64,000 bases of DNA from Roseiarcus sp963730555 (GTDB taxonomy: Bacteria > Pseudomonadota > Alphaproteobacteria > Rhizobiales > Beijerinckiaceae): assembly GCA_963730555.1 (NCBI GenBank), contig CAVSSS010000004.1:62001-126000 (forward strand), given 5' to 3'. Below, piece by piece: positions 1 through 9,124 of this stretch (position 1 is the stretch's first letter; each line of letters starts with the position of its first letter). Position numbers and translations under genes: made by a program. The notes below the pieces were generated by a model, which saw nothing but the letters and a program-made list of their open reading frames with translations, ran no database searches and had not been told where the DNA came from.

Positions 1-788
1 CGGTCGCCTTTGTCGCCTGGGCAGCGACCCGCCTGTGCCTCTCGGCCGGAGCGCTCGGCTTCGCCGCACTCGCCCTTTTCGCCGCAAGCCTGCCGGCGCA
101 GCGCAGTCTCGCCGCCCATGTGAGCGCGGTCGCCGCTGGACTCGACGCGGGCCTCGACGAAGGACGCCGGGCGGTCGGGAAGATCGTCGGGCGCAATCCG
201 GACGTGCTGGACGAATCGGGCGTGGCGCGCGCCGCGATCGAGAGCCTGGCGGAGAACTTCTCCGACGGGGTCGTCGCGCCCATCCTGTGGATCGCCCTCG
301 GGGGCCTCGTCGGCGGCGCGCTCTACAAGGCGATCAACACCGCCGACAGCATGATTGGCCATATAGACGAACAATACAAAGCGTTCGGCTGGGCGGCGGC
401 GCGGCTCGACGATCTGGTCAATCTGCCCGCCTCGCGGCTCGCGGCGCTGTGGCTCATTCTCGCCGCCGCACTGACCCCCGGAGCCTCGGCGCGGGAGGCG
501 GCGCGTGCGGTATGGCGCGGCGCCTCGCATCATCGCTCGCCAAACGCAGGCTGGCCCGAAGCGGCGATGGCCGGCGCGCTTGGCCTCAAACTCGCCGGCC
601 CGCGCGTCTATGGCGAGACGCTGGTCGACGACGCCTTCATGGGGCAAGGCCGTCGCGAAGCCAACGCCGCCGATATCCGCCGCGCGTTGCGACTCTACAG
701 GCGCGCATGCGCAATCGAGGCAGTGACGCTCCTAGTGGTGTCGGTTATCCTCTCCGTGGGAAGTGCCACGATCATGAGAGGGCAATGA
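1..788 (+). CDS. cobD: Adenosylcobinamide-phosphate synthase CobD/CbiB, 5' truncated
   Basis: This integral membrane enzyme joins the aminopropanol arm to cobyric acid, a late step of adenosylcobalamin synthesis. The window starts inside the gene: the frame is open from base 3 and the N-terminus lies outside. The visible part keeps family signatures, including the stretch ESLAENFSDGVVAPILW, the AINTADSMIGH segment and the conserved HRSPNAGWPEA region, plus a hydrophobic C-terminal helix. It ends at the TGA at 786-788, which overlaps the start of the decayed hydrolase gene. Being next to cobQ, cobO and the main cob operon fits its role. A start inside the fragment (120) is only the first in-frame ATG or GTG and is not the true start. 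Confidence 0.93.
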   Translation, partial: VAFVAWAATRLCLSAGALGFAALALFAASLPAQRSLAAHVSAVAAGLDAGLDEGRRAVGKIVGRNPDVLDESGVARAAIESLAENFSDGVVAPILWIALGGLVGGALYKAINTADSMIGHIDEQYKAFGWAAARLDDLVNLPASRLAALWLILAAALTPGASAREAARAVWRGASHHRSPNAGWPEAAMAGALGLKLAGPRVYGETLVDDAFMGQGRREANAADIRRALRLYRRACAIEAVTLLVVSVILSVGSATIMRGQ

Positions 789-2931
789 TGGGTTGGCTCG
801 GACGCGTTGCGATCGGCGTGGCTGCGCTCGCCTTCATGGTCGGCCGGGGCCGACGCGCGAATCACGCATATCGAGATCACCAAAACGGAGCCCGCTTTTG
901 GCGGCCCGGTCCTTTGGCGATGCTGGACCCTATGAGCGTCTGACAGGCCAGGTCACCGGCGAACTCGATCCCGCCGATCCTGCGAACTCCGGGATTCAGG
1001 ACATCAACCTCGCGCCCCGCAATGCGCGAGGCATGGTCGAATATGTGACCAATATCGAGCTCCTGAAGCCGGCCGACATGGCGCGCGGGAATCGAATCCT
1101 GTTCTTCGAAGTCAACAATCGCGGCAACAAGCTTGCGCCCGTAAACTTCAATGAAGGCGTCACGGGAGGCGTTGCCGACCATAATGCCTTGTCGTCTCCG
1201 GGCGACGGCTGGCTCATGCGGGCCGGCTACACGATGGTGTGGTTCGGATGGGAAATGGACGTGCGTCCGGGCATGAGTCGCATAGGCATGCCGGCGATTG
1301 TGGCGCGCAATCACGACGGCTCTCCGATCACCGGGCTTGTGCGTTCCGAGATCATAACGCCGGTTCCTACGATGAGCCTGCCAATCAGCCTCAGTCAGCA
1401 GATCCAGAACTATCCTATCGATAGCTACAACTCTTATCCGACCGCGAGCATGGACAATTCCAAGCCATTTGCGGATGGGTTTCTGCCGACGCTGACCGTA
1501 CGGGCGCGCGAGCAGGATCCGCGGGAGCCAATTCCGAACTCGGCTTGGAGCTTTGGAACTTGCGAGCAGGGCGGCGCTTTGACGTCAGACGAGAAGCACG
1601 TCTGCTTCCGCGACGGCTTCAAACCGGGGCATCTTTACGAATTGATCTGTCGCGCCAAGGATCCGACTGTCGGAGGCTTAGGATTTGCCGCCGCCCGTGA
1701 TCTTGGCGCGTTCTTGCGCAATTCCGACAAGGACGACGCGGGGACCGCAAATCCAGTCTATCGACCCGACAATCTCGCGATCATCGAGGGAAGCTCCCAG
1801 AGCGGGCGGATGATCCGCAGCCTGCTTGCGCTTGGCTTCAATCGTGACGAGGCAGGGCGCCGCGTGTTCGACGGCGCCTTCCCGCATATCGGCGGCGGCC
1901 TCATGCCGCTCAACATTCGCTTTGGCCAGCCGGTGCGGGCCTGGGGTGAGCAGACCGACCATCTTTATCCGGCTTACGACTTCCCCTTCACCTACGCCCC
2001 GCAAACCGATCCTTTGACCCATCGAACGGGAGGCCTGTTTGACCGGTGCGGCGCGACCGACACCTGTCCGAAACTCTTTCATGTCGCGACCGCGCTCGAG
2101 ATGTGGGAAGGGCGCCAATCGCTTGGGCTGACCGATCCGCTCGGCCGCGTCGATGTTGGCGATCCGCCGAATGTCCGCACCTACATCATGGCGAGCACCC
2201 AGCATGGGGCGGCGCCGCTGCCGCTCGCCGCGCGTCCGCCCTTCGGCAATTGCCAGCAGCAGCCAAACCCAAACCCGCAGATCTGGACGATGCGCGCCTT
2301 GCTGACCGCCTTGACCGCATGGGTGCGAGACGGGGTTGAGCCGCCGCGGAGCGCAAAGCCGCGCATCGCGGACGGCACGCTCGTTGCCCCAGACCGGGTG
2401 CGCTTCCCAGAGATCCCGGCGAACTTTTATGGCGAAGTGGAGCGGCCTGCGGTTTCGCCGCTACGAATCTACGACAATCTGCACGTTCTCGATTTTGGCC
2501 CGCTCTATCGCGCCGAAGATTCGAGCGGAATCATCACGCGCGAGCCCCCCAGGTCGGCTCGGGAAGCTATGGCGTGCTCGAGATGCAGGTTGACGCCGAT
2601 GGCAACGATCTTGGGGGTATTCGCTCTGTTTTCCTGCAGACGCCGATCGGCACCTATACCGGCTGGAATCTTGGCCGCAAAGATCGCTTCGAGAACGGCA
2701 TGTGCAATTTGCAGGGGAGCTTCATTCCGTTCGCCTCCACAAAGGCCGAGCGTATCGCAACGGGCGATCCGCGGCTGTCGATCGAGGAGCGGTATCTTAC
2801 TAAAGATGCTTATATCGCGGCGTTCAAGAAAGCCGGCCAACGATCTCATGGCCGAGCGCTTCCTGTTGCCTGACGACGCAGCTTTGCTTGTGAAACGCGC
2901 CGAGAGCGAGGGGATCCGCAGCGCCCCTTGA
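785..2931 (+). pseudogene. Alpha/beta-hydrolase-domain protein with four apparent frameshifts
   Basis: The protein resembles the large secreted alpha/beta hydrolase domain proteins of proteobacteria, whose substrate is unknown. The reading frame changes four times. A signal-peptide-like start (MMGWLGRVAIGVAALAFMVG) lies in the frame of 785. ADARITHIEITKTEPAFGG follows in a second frame from 849. The main body, from RSFGDAGPYERL to about 2,545, is in a third frame. NDLGGIRSVFLQTPIGTYTG, about 2,574-2,838, shifts again, and the last 30 residues return to the body frame. A nucleophile-like motif GSSQSGR is present in the body. Four shifts mean either a decaying gene or a poorly sequenced stretch. 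The start overlaps the cobD stop. Confidence 0.75.
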
Positions 2932-3341
2932 AGCCATCGCCGAATTCGCTCCGAACCGAAGCTGTTTTGAAAACAGAAACGGTGGAAAAGATGTTTACTT
3001 TTTGGGAAACCTCGGTTACGATCGTGGGATCGCCGTCAAAGCCGGGGCCCTATGTCCAATCCTTCCGAAAGCGAAAAACGCGTGCCGAAACCCGCCGCCT
3101 GTCTTGGACGCCGTCGCTGCGGAGGCCCACGAAAAAATATTTTGGCGAATTTCCCTCCTAACCCATTGAAAAGGCTCGATTCGGACGAGAGAATCCAAGC
3201 AAATCCAAGCTTTTCCAACCCCTCTTAAGAAGGCTTTCCGCCGCCAAAAGCTGCCCAGCCAAGACAATCCAAATCCGGCGCAGGCGGGCGAGAGCGCTCG
3301 GCTGCTCGGTCGAAATCGGTTCCCAGTTTTTCGCGGGCCGC
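2932..3341. other. Intergenic region, no supported gene
   Basis: No open frame here has a credible start, codon pattern or recognisable motif. The stretch contains one copy, at 3159-3184, of a dispersed intergenic motif that begins TAACCCATTGAAAAG and recurs at 21,958 and 28,231. Just after it comes a short repeated AATCCAAGC pattern (3191-3210). Confidence 0.5.
3159..3184 (+). repeat. Dispersed intergenic motif, copy C
   Basis: A 26-base motif beginning TAACCCATTGAAAAG and ending CGATTCGG. It matches the reverse complement of 28,231-28,255 at all but about three positions and 21,958-21,983 at all but five. All three copies lie in non-coding DNA. Confidence 0.5.
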
Positions 3342-4796
3342 CTAGCGGGCAGCCGCGAGCAGCGCATCGCAATCGAGGTGCGCCTCGCAATGGTCGGCGA
3401 GCGCCTCAAGCGTGCGCTCGATCATGGGCTCGTAGCTGATCGCGGTCGTCGTTCCGAGGATCGCGAGCCACGCCGCGCGCTGGCGGTCATCGGCGAACAG
3501 CCCATGCACATAGGCGCCGGCGATGCGGCCGTCCGCCGAGATCGCGCCATCGAGTCGCCCGTCGGCGAAGCGCATGAGCGGTCGGGCGCAGTCGGGACCT
3601 GCCGTCTCGCCGACATGCATCTCGTAGCCCCGGAATGGCGCGCCATTCGTGAGGCACGCGCCGTCGACTTGCCTCAGCGCCTTCTCGCCGGTCAGCTGAG
3701 TGGCGACGTCAAGCAAGCCCAGGCCCTCGATCTCGCCCGGCGGTCCCTCCATGCCGCGCGGGTCTGACACGTTTTTACCCAGCATCTGGTACCCGCCGCA
3801 AATTCCCAGAATCCGTCCACCGCGCCGTGCATGCGCGAGGAGGTCGATATCCCAGCCCCGCCCACGAAGGAACTTGAGGTCGGCGATCGTCGCCTTGCTG
3901 CCGGGCAGGATGATGAGATCGGCGAGCGGCAGCGGCTCGCCCGGGCGCACGAAGATGAGCCGCACGGATGGCTCCATGCGTACGGGATCGAAATCGTCGA
4001 AATTGGCGATGCGCGCCAGCATCGGCACGACGATCGTCACTGCGCCATCTGCTCGCGACTTCTTGTCCCCCAGGCTGAAGGCGTCTTCCGCCGGCAGCCG
4101 CGCAGCCTCGGCGAAGAACGGCAGGAGGCCGAAGGCGCGCCAGCCGGTACGCTCGGCGATCGTCATCATCGCGCCCTCGAACAGGTTGGCGTCGCCGCGG
4201 AACTTGTTGACGATGAAGCCGACGATGGTTGCGGCGTCGTCAGGCGCGAGCGCCGCTTTGACGCCGAGAATCTGGGCGAAAATGCCCCCGCGATCGATGT
4301 CGCCGATCAACGCGACCGGACAGCTCGCAGCGCGGGCGAAGCCCATATTGGCGATGTCGCCCTCGCGCAGGTTGATTTCGGCTGCGCTGCCCGCGCCTTC
4401 GACGAGCACCAGATCGGCCTCTGCGCTTACACGCGCATAGCTGTCGAGCACGGCGCTCATAAGCTTGGGCTTGAGCGCCTGATATTCACGCGCCCGCGCA
4501 TTGCCGATGACTTTGCCTTGCACGACGACCTGCGCGCCGATTTCGCTCTGCGGCTTGAGCAGCACCGGATTCATATGCACGCTCGATGAAACTCCGCATG
4601 CGCGCGCTTGCAGCGCCTGGGCGCGGCCGATCTCGCCCCCGTCGTCGGTCACCGCCGCGTTGTTCGACATGTTCTGCGGCTTGAACGGGCGGACGCGAAG
4701 CCCGCGCCGGGCAAAGGCGCGGCTTAAGCCCGCGACGATCAGCGACTTGCCGATATCCGATCCCGTCCCCTGGAACATGAGCGCTCGTGCGGTCAA
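3342..4796 (-). CDS. cobQ: Cobyric acid synthase CobQ
   Basis: This glutamine-dependent amidotransferase amidates the b, d, e and g side chains of adenosylcobyrinic acid a,c-diamide. The N-terminal ATP-binding synthetase domain shows GTGSDIGKS (residues 10-18), then KPQNMSNNA and the conserved MNPVLLKPQ. The C-terminal half is a class I glutaminase-like domain with the nucleophile elbow GICGGYQMLG (Cys about 333) and a late HGLF motif. At 484 residues the length is normal for the family. The likely start is a TTG at 4796 whose bases overlap the cobO stop, which implies translational coupling. The ATG six codons in (MFQGT) is a less likely alternative. The gene lies downstream of cobO on the minus strand. 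Confidence 0.95.
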   Translation of the reverse strand: MTARALMFQGTGSDIGKSLIVAGLSRAFARRGLRVRPFKPQNMSNNAAVTDDGGEIGRAQALQARACGVSSSVHMNPVLLKPQSEIGAQVVVQGKVIGNARAREYQALKPKLMSAVLDSYARVSAEADLVLVEGAGSAAEINLREGDIANMGFARAASCPVALIGDIDRGGIFAQILGVKAALAPDDAATIVGFIVNKFRGDANLFEGAMMTIAERTGWRAFGLLPFFAEAARLPAEDAFSLGDKKSRADGAVTIVVPMLARIANFDDFDPVRMEPSVRLIFVRPGEPLPLADLIILPGSKATIADLKFLRGRGWDIDLLAHARRGGRILGICGGYQMLGKNVSDPRGMEGPPGEIEGLGLLDVATQLTGEKALRQVDGACLTNGAPFRGYEMHVGETAGPDCARPLMRFADGRLDGAISADGRIAGAYVHGLFADDRQRAAWLAILGTTTAISYEPMIERTLEALADHCEAHLDCDALLAAAR

Positions 4797-5401
4797 AACT
4801 CAACACCTTCTTGCGCCCGCACGCCGGCGGCGAAGTGATGCTTGACGAGCGCAAACTCCGTGACGCAATCGGCCGCTTCGATCAACTCCGCCTTGGCGTT
4901 GCGGCCGGTGACGACGACATGCAGGCCGAGACGGCGCTTAACGAGCGCGGCGACGATTTCGGCAAGCGGCAGATAAGCGTAGCGAAGCGCGATGTTGAGT
5001 TCGTCCAGCACGAGGAGACGGATCGAGGGATCCGCCATCATGCGCCTGGCCTCCGCCCACGCGGCGGCCGCCGCCGCGACGTCGCGGCCGCGGTCCTGTG
5101 TCTCCCAGGTGAAGCCCTCACCCATCGTGCGCCACTCGGCCTGGGCGCCAAAGCGCTCGATGGCCGTGCGTTCGCCTGTCGACCATGCGCCCTTGATGAA
5201 CTGCACAACGCCAACGCGATGGCCGCGTCCGAGCGCGCGCAGGGCGAGTCCGAAGGCCGCGGTCGACTTGCCTTTGCCCGGGCCGGTGTGGACGATGAGC
5301 AGGCCTTTTTCGAGTATCGGCTTGGCGGCGACTTCCGCATCCTGCGCGGCCTTGCGCTTGATCATTTTGGCTTTGTAGCGGTCGTCTTCGACGCTGCTCA
5401 T
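4793..5401 (-). CDS. cobO: Cob(I)yrinic acid a,c-diamide adenosyltransferase CobO
   Basis: CobO transfers the 5'-deoxyadenosyl group from ATP to the reduced corrinoid, making the cobalt-carbon bond. The protein has the family P-loop GPGKGKST (residues 40-47), the VVQFIKG segment and the LLVLDELNIAL strand, and is 202 residues, the usual size. I place the start at the ATG at 5399-5401 (MSSVEDDRYKAKM), because the frame upstream reads into low-complexity sequence that does not look like the family. The stop overlaps the first bases of cobQ, so the two form one minus-strand unit. No riboswitch is visible in front of it; the locus riboswitch is 2 kb away and faces the other direction. Confidence 0.95.
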   Translation of the reverse strand: MSSVEDDRYKAKMIKRKAAQDAEVAAKPILEKGLLIVHTGPGKGKSTAAFGLALRALGRGHRVGVVQFIKGAWSTGERTAIERFGAQAEWRTMGEGFTWETQDRGRDVAAAAAAWAEARRMMADPSIRLLVLDELNIALRYAYLPLAEIVAALVKRRLGLHVVVTGRNAKAELIEAADCVTEFALVKHHFAAGVRAQEGVEF

Positions 5402-5474
5402 GTGACGCTTTCCGGCGAGGGTGGCGCGCTGCGCCCGGATCTCAAAACGGCCCGAGCATAGGGCCCTCAACAAT

Positions 5475-6529
5475 TCATTGCGATGCGACGAGTGGCAGCT
5501 TCGGCATATCGCTGCAGCGCTCGAGCACCATCGGCGATGTCTCGGGTCTCGAGCCTCGCGCAACTTCAAGCAACCCATTGTCGAGATCGGTCAGGCTATG
5601 GAGCGCGATCGGAGCGCCGTGAAAGACATGGAACCGGACGCTGACGACGCGCGGATTGCAAGGCGACAACGGAATATAGTGCAGCATGATCAATCGCCCA
5701 TAGGCGAGGACTTCGCCGAGCTCGTAGACGCGCTCGATCCCCAATCCCGAACGTTGCGATCCCGGTTCGGCGGATCGACCGAATAAAATCCGGTCACCAT
5801 CGAGGGATCGAAGGCGTAGACGAGCCGAATGTGTTGATCGGAATAGGCCGCAAGCTGCGCCAGCCCGCCGCCGAGCGAGTGGCCGACGGCGATGATCTCC
5901 GTCACGCCTTTCCGATAGCAACTGTCGCGTTCGATATGGCCGATAAAGTCGCTGATATGGTCGCGGACCTGGTCGTATTGGTCGTAGATGGGAAAAGCGC
6001 GCAAGATCCAATGGAAGTTCGAATCCCAATCTCCCCTGTCGCCGCCAACGGTGCCGCGAAAGGCGATGACTGCTTCGGAACACGGGACCCCTTTGCGCGC
6101 CCAGATCTGGACCCCTAAGCCCCCGACGGGCGCGCTCTGCCCTTCGGTCCGAACACCGCATTCATCCGGACCCTCGCAACTCCAGACATAGCGCCACTCC
6201 CTGAGCCAGCGGGCCGCGCTTTGGTCGTCGGCGCGCGCGGCGCAATCAGGGGCGCCAGTCACGCCGCAGGCGCTGGCGCGCGGCGTGAACGTGTGAGTTG
6301 CATAGACCTGAGGGTCGTAGGACTGCTCCGCGAGCAAAGCGTATGGCAGGACCCGGGCAGCGACCGGTCCGGCCTTCCGGTTCAGGGCGTACTTGTTTTC
6401 GCCTTCTGTGCGCTGGATGACCTGATCCGGCGCCTGGTCGAGACGGAGCCCTGCGCAACCCGAAAGGAAGGGCAGCGCGATCGCCGCAGCGATCGCCTTG
6501 ACAGCTCGAGCGCGCGCTATCGCTCCCAT
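5475..6529 (-). CDS. Class 3 lipase-like lipoprotein, single frameshift
   Basis: This is a predicted outer-membrane or periplasmic lipoprotein with an alpha/beta hydrolase fold of the fungal-lipase (class 3) type. The N-terminus ends in a lipobox, LSGC with Cys 25. The catalytic serine lies in VGHSLGGGLAQLAAY, preceded by the AVIAFRGT strand typical of the family. The frame starting at 6529 would end at 5690. At about 5755 the better frame shifts by one base and continues GLGIERVYELGEVLAYGR to a stop at 5475, restoring a plausible C-terminus. The shift may be a sequence error or a real mutation. The substrate is not predictable. The gene sits beside cobO but has no evident link to cobalamin. 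Confidence 0.7.
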
Positions 6530-6890
6530 GCAAGCCCGCCTGCCCCAAGCGAGATTCGCGCCTTAAGGCATGGTCGGCGCGAAAGGCGCAATCCGTCAAG
6601 GGCGCCGACGCGGCGTCGGCGTGCTGAGATTATCGATCGAACCGTGCAAATCCGGGCACGGGCGCCGCCAAAAACAAAACCACAGGTTGCGTGTAGTTCA
6701 AGACCATTCAGGACTGTAGCCCTAAGCTCCCCCGATTTGGGATGTCCACGAAGCCCGACAAGGCTGCTAGAATCGTTGGTGGAGCGACATTAGAACAATA
6801 GAGATACGCGCGCTCCGTCATCGGCGTTAGCGTTGGCGGAATGCAACTGTCGACGTGTACTCATTAGCAAGCGCTCGTGGATTGCCAACG
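6530..6890. other. Intergenic region, nothing recognised
   Basis: About 360 bases lie between the divergent lipase-like gene and the small Tat-signal ORF. I see no gene, strong hairpin or repeat. Promoters of both neighbours should lie here, but I cannot place them convincingly. Confidence 0.4.
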
Positions 6891-7232
6891 ATGGGTTCTC
6901 TTGTTGTCCCTCGGCGTCAATTCCTCCGGGGCTTGGCCTCGCTCACAGTTTTCGCGCCGGCGGTCGTGCGTGCTTCGAGCCTTATGGAGGTCAGCGCCAG
7001 ATTTTGCGGTTCTTCCCACATGGCTCCGCCGTGGCCGGCCACTCGGGATGCGCTCGCTTTGTTGCAGCAGGAAATGGAGCGCCAATTCGCTGAAACGCTG
7101 TTCGGCGCAGAGACTCTCTCGGCGCAGGCGGAGAACTCCTTCGTGACCGAGCGTCCCGTCTTGGCGGAAATCAAAATTACAGCGTTGTGGGAGCTCAGAA
7201 CGTCGTTCGGGCCTCGAGGTTCGCGCCCCTAA
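6891..7232 (+). CDS. Small hypothetical protein with twin-arginine-like N-terminus
   Basis: The likely start is the ATG at 6891, giving a protein of 113 residues. Its N-terminus reads PRRQFLRGLASLTVFAPAVVRA, which has the twin-arginine pair, hydrophobic core and alanine-rich end of a Tat signal. The following SSLMEVSA resembles short Tat-type proteins that I associate with prophage tail regions in Rhizobiales, but no other phage gene is nearby. The remainder is low in recognisable features. It may be an orphan phage remnant or a non-functional ORF. Confidence 0.35.
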   Translation: MGSLVVPRRQFLRGLASLTVFAPAVVRASSLMEVSARFCGSSHMAPPWPATRDALALLQQEMERQFAETLFGAETLSAQAENSFVTERPVLAEIKITALWELRTSFGPRGSRP

Positions 7233-7397
7233 ATCGTTGGCAGAGTTGCCCACCGAAGTCCTGGCCAATCTTTTTCGATGTTTGGAGCCGGCCCCAACGC
7301 AGGCTTTGAGCCGTGGGCGCCGCGGACTTCCAGCTCCGCAGCGGGGCGCAAGCGCGTCGCGCCCCATTTGACAACCCGTCTCGAAGCTGGGACATAA

Positions 7398-7576
7398 ACC
7401 AGAGCACGGTTCCTCGATTTAACCGAGGATGAAAAGGGAACACGGTAGGCTTCCGCCGATCCGTGGCCGCCCCCGCGACTGTGAGCGGCGTGCTGACGCT
7501 TCTCGCCACTGGACTTTTCATCAAGTCCGGGAAGGCAGCGTCGGCCATACGCTGCAAGCCAGGAGACCTGCCGTGC
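7398..7576 (+). promoter_or_regulatory. Adenosylcobalamin riboswitch
   Basis: The conserved blocks appear in the right order: GAAAAGGGAAC (about 7431), GCCGCCCCCGCGACTGTGA (about 7466), the GCCACTGG element (about 7504), CCGGGAAGGC (about 7527) and the B12 box GCCAGGAGACCTGCC (about 7559-7573). A CGGTT/AACCG pairing flanks the P1-P2 side. The element precedes the plus-strand DUF1636-cobW-cobN-cobG-cobH-cobI-cobJ operon and should reduce its expression when coenzyme B12 is plentiful. The B12 box ends about 50 bases before the first possible start codon, so control could be translational or by termination. Confidence 0.93.
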
Positions 7577-7622
7577 GTGATGAATCCCGAGAGGCCGCCG
7601 GAGGGGCGGTCAAGGAGCGCTC

Positions 7623-7682
7623 ATGACCGCCCGACAGACTTTCGATCTCCCGCCGACCTCATTGTTCACTGGCTCGGACTGA
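7623..7682 (+). CDS. Possible 19-residue leader ORF after the riboswitch
   Basis: An ATG at 7623 has a strong ribosome-binding site (AAGGAG, about six bases upstream) and opens a 19-residue frame, MTARQTFDLPPTSLFTGSD, ending just before the DUF1636 start. It lies directly downstream of the cobalamin riboswitch. The strong site in front of such a short frame suggests either a real leader peptide coupled to the next gene or the shortened remnant of a larger gene. No homology is recognised. Confidence 0.35.
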   Translation: MTARQTFDLPPTSLFTGSD

Positions 7683-7688
7683 CGAGCC

Positions 7689-8072
7689 ATGAACGCCGAG
7701 AGCGGCCTATCCGCCGCCACCGTGCTGGTCTGCGTCACCTGCAAGTCGGACGACGCGCCAATGGGTTTGAGCCTGTTCGAAGCGCTGAGCGAGCGCCTCG
7801 CCGCCGAGCCCTATATCGCGCTCAAGGCCGTCGAATGCCTGTCCGTATGCAAACGGCCCTGCACGGTTGCACTCGCCGCGCAAGGCAAATGGACCTACGT
7901 CGTCGGGGACTTGAGGCGCGAGTCGCATCTTGAGGACATCGTCGCCGCAGCTCACCGCTATGCGGCTTCGCCCGAGGGAATCGTTCCCTGGCGCGACCGG
8001 CCCCTTTCTTTTCGCAAGGGCGTCATTTCGCGCACCCCGCCGCTTGCGCCCGCCGAAACGGCGCCCGCTTAA
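7689..8072 (+). CDS. DUF1636 cysteine-rich protein
   Basis: This 127-residue protein belongs to the DUF1636 family, which is commonly encoded beside cobW in alphaproteobacterial cobalamin loci. It resembles thioredoxin-like ferredoxins: the cysteines fall in VCVTCKSD near the N-terminus and ECLSVCKRPC in the middle, a plausible iron-sulfur or metal site. Its biochemical role is not established to my knowledge. Being first in the riboswitch-controlled operon, 14 bases before cobW, suggests a part in metal delivery or redox steps of corrin synthesis (inference). Confidence 0.85.
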   Translation: MNAESGLSAATVLVCVTCKSDDAPMGLSLFEALSERLAAEPYIALKAVECLSVCKRPCTVALAAQGKWTYVVGDLRRESHLEDIVAAAHRYAASPEGIVPWRDRPLSFRKGVISRTPPLAPAETAPA

Positions 8073-8086
8073 GGATCGGCTTCCAC

Positions 8087-9115
8087 ATGCTCGCCAAGAC
8101 GCCCGTCACCATCGTCACCGGCTTTCTCGGCGCCGGCAAGACGACATTGATCCGGCATCTCGTGGCCAACGCCGGCGGGCGGCGGCTCGCGCTTATCATC
8201 AACGAATTCGGCGACGTCGGGGTCGACGGAGATCTTATCAAGAATTGTTCGGATGCGGCCTGCCCGGAAGACGCGATCATCGAACTTGCCAACGGCTGCG
8301 TCTGCTGCACGGTGGCCGATGATTTCGTGGCGGCGATCATGAATCTGCTCGCGCGCGAGCCGAAGCCGGATCATATCGTGGTCGAAACCTCAGGCCTCGC
8401 CTTGCCCAAGCCCCTCATCAAGGCCTTTGACTGGCCGGACCTGCGCTCAAAGCTCACCGTCGACGGCGTGGTCGCGGTCGTCGACGCCGCCGCCGTCGCG
8501 GAAGGACGTTTCGCGGACGATCCCGCACGCGTCGCCGAGCAGCGTTTGGCCGACCCTTCGCTCGACCACGACAATCCTCTCGAGGAGGTCTACGAAGATC
8601 AGCTCATGAGCGCCGATCTCGTCGTGCTGAACAAGGTCGATCTCGTCGACAGGCACCAACTTGACGCGCTTAAGGCGCAAATCGCTGGGGCTTTGCCGCG
8701 CGCGGTCAAGATTGCGCCCGCGCGAGAGGGCGCGATCGACCCCGACGTGCTCATTGGCATGAACGCCGCCGCCGAGGACGATCTCCACGCGCGTCCCTCA
8801 CACCATGACGCGGAAGGCGAGCACGATCACGACGATTTCGACACGTTCGTCGTTACAATCCCTGCAGTCCGCGATCCGGACACACTCGTCGATCGACTCA
8901 TCACGGCGACGCGCGCTCACGACATCTTGCGCGTCAAAGGCTTTATCGAGGTCGCCGGCAAGCCGCTGCGGATGCTGGTGCAAGGCGTGGGGCAGCGCTT
9001 TCGTCGCGACTTCGATCGGCCATGGGGGGTGGATGAGCCGAGGCTGAGTCGCCTTGTCGTGATCGCTGAGCGAGGCGTCGACCGCGACGCCGTCGCCGCA
9101 ACACTCGGCGGCTAA
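8087..9115 (+). CDS. cobW: CobW, G3E-family GTPase of cobalamin biosynthesis
   Basis: CobW is a P-loop GTPase of the COG0523/G3E metallochaperone group, thought to supply cobalt to the CobNST chelatase. The protein has Walker A GFLGAGKT (residues 12-19), the metal-binding GCVCCT motif, the guanine-specificity motif NKVD and a histidine/aspartate-rich insert (HHDAEGEHDHDD) typical of metal handling. The C-terminal CobW_C domain includes the RVKGFIEVAG strand. At 342 residues it is full length. It is followed nine bases later by cobN, the order seen in many Rhizobiales. The riboswitch upstream should control it. Confidence 0.96.
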   Translation: MLAKTPVTIVTGFLGAGKTTLIRHLVANAGGRRLALIINEFGDVGVDGDLIKNCSDAACPEDAIIELANGCVCCTVADDFVAAIMNLLAREPKPDHIVVETSGLALPKPLIKAFDWPDLRSKLTVDGVVAVVDAAAVAEGRFADDPARVAEQRLADPSLDHDNPLEEVYEDQLMSADLVVLNKVDLVDRHQLDALKAQIAGALPRAVKIAPAREGAIDPDVLIGMNAAAEDDLHARPSHHDAEGEHDHDDFDTFVVTIPAVRDPDTLVDRLITATRAHDILRVKGFIEVAGKPLRMLVQGVGQRFRRDFDRPWGVDEPRLSRLVVIAERGVDRDAVAATLGG

Positions 9116-9124
9116 GTCCAGGCC

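Noticed and set aside
6891..7232. Evidence of a prophage from the Tat-signal ORF
   Set aside because: No capsid, tail, integrase or lysis gene lies nearby, so only an orphan remnant can be suggested.
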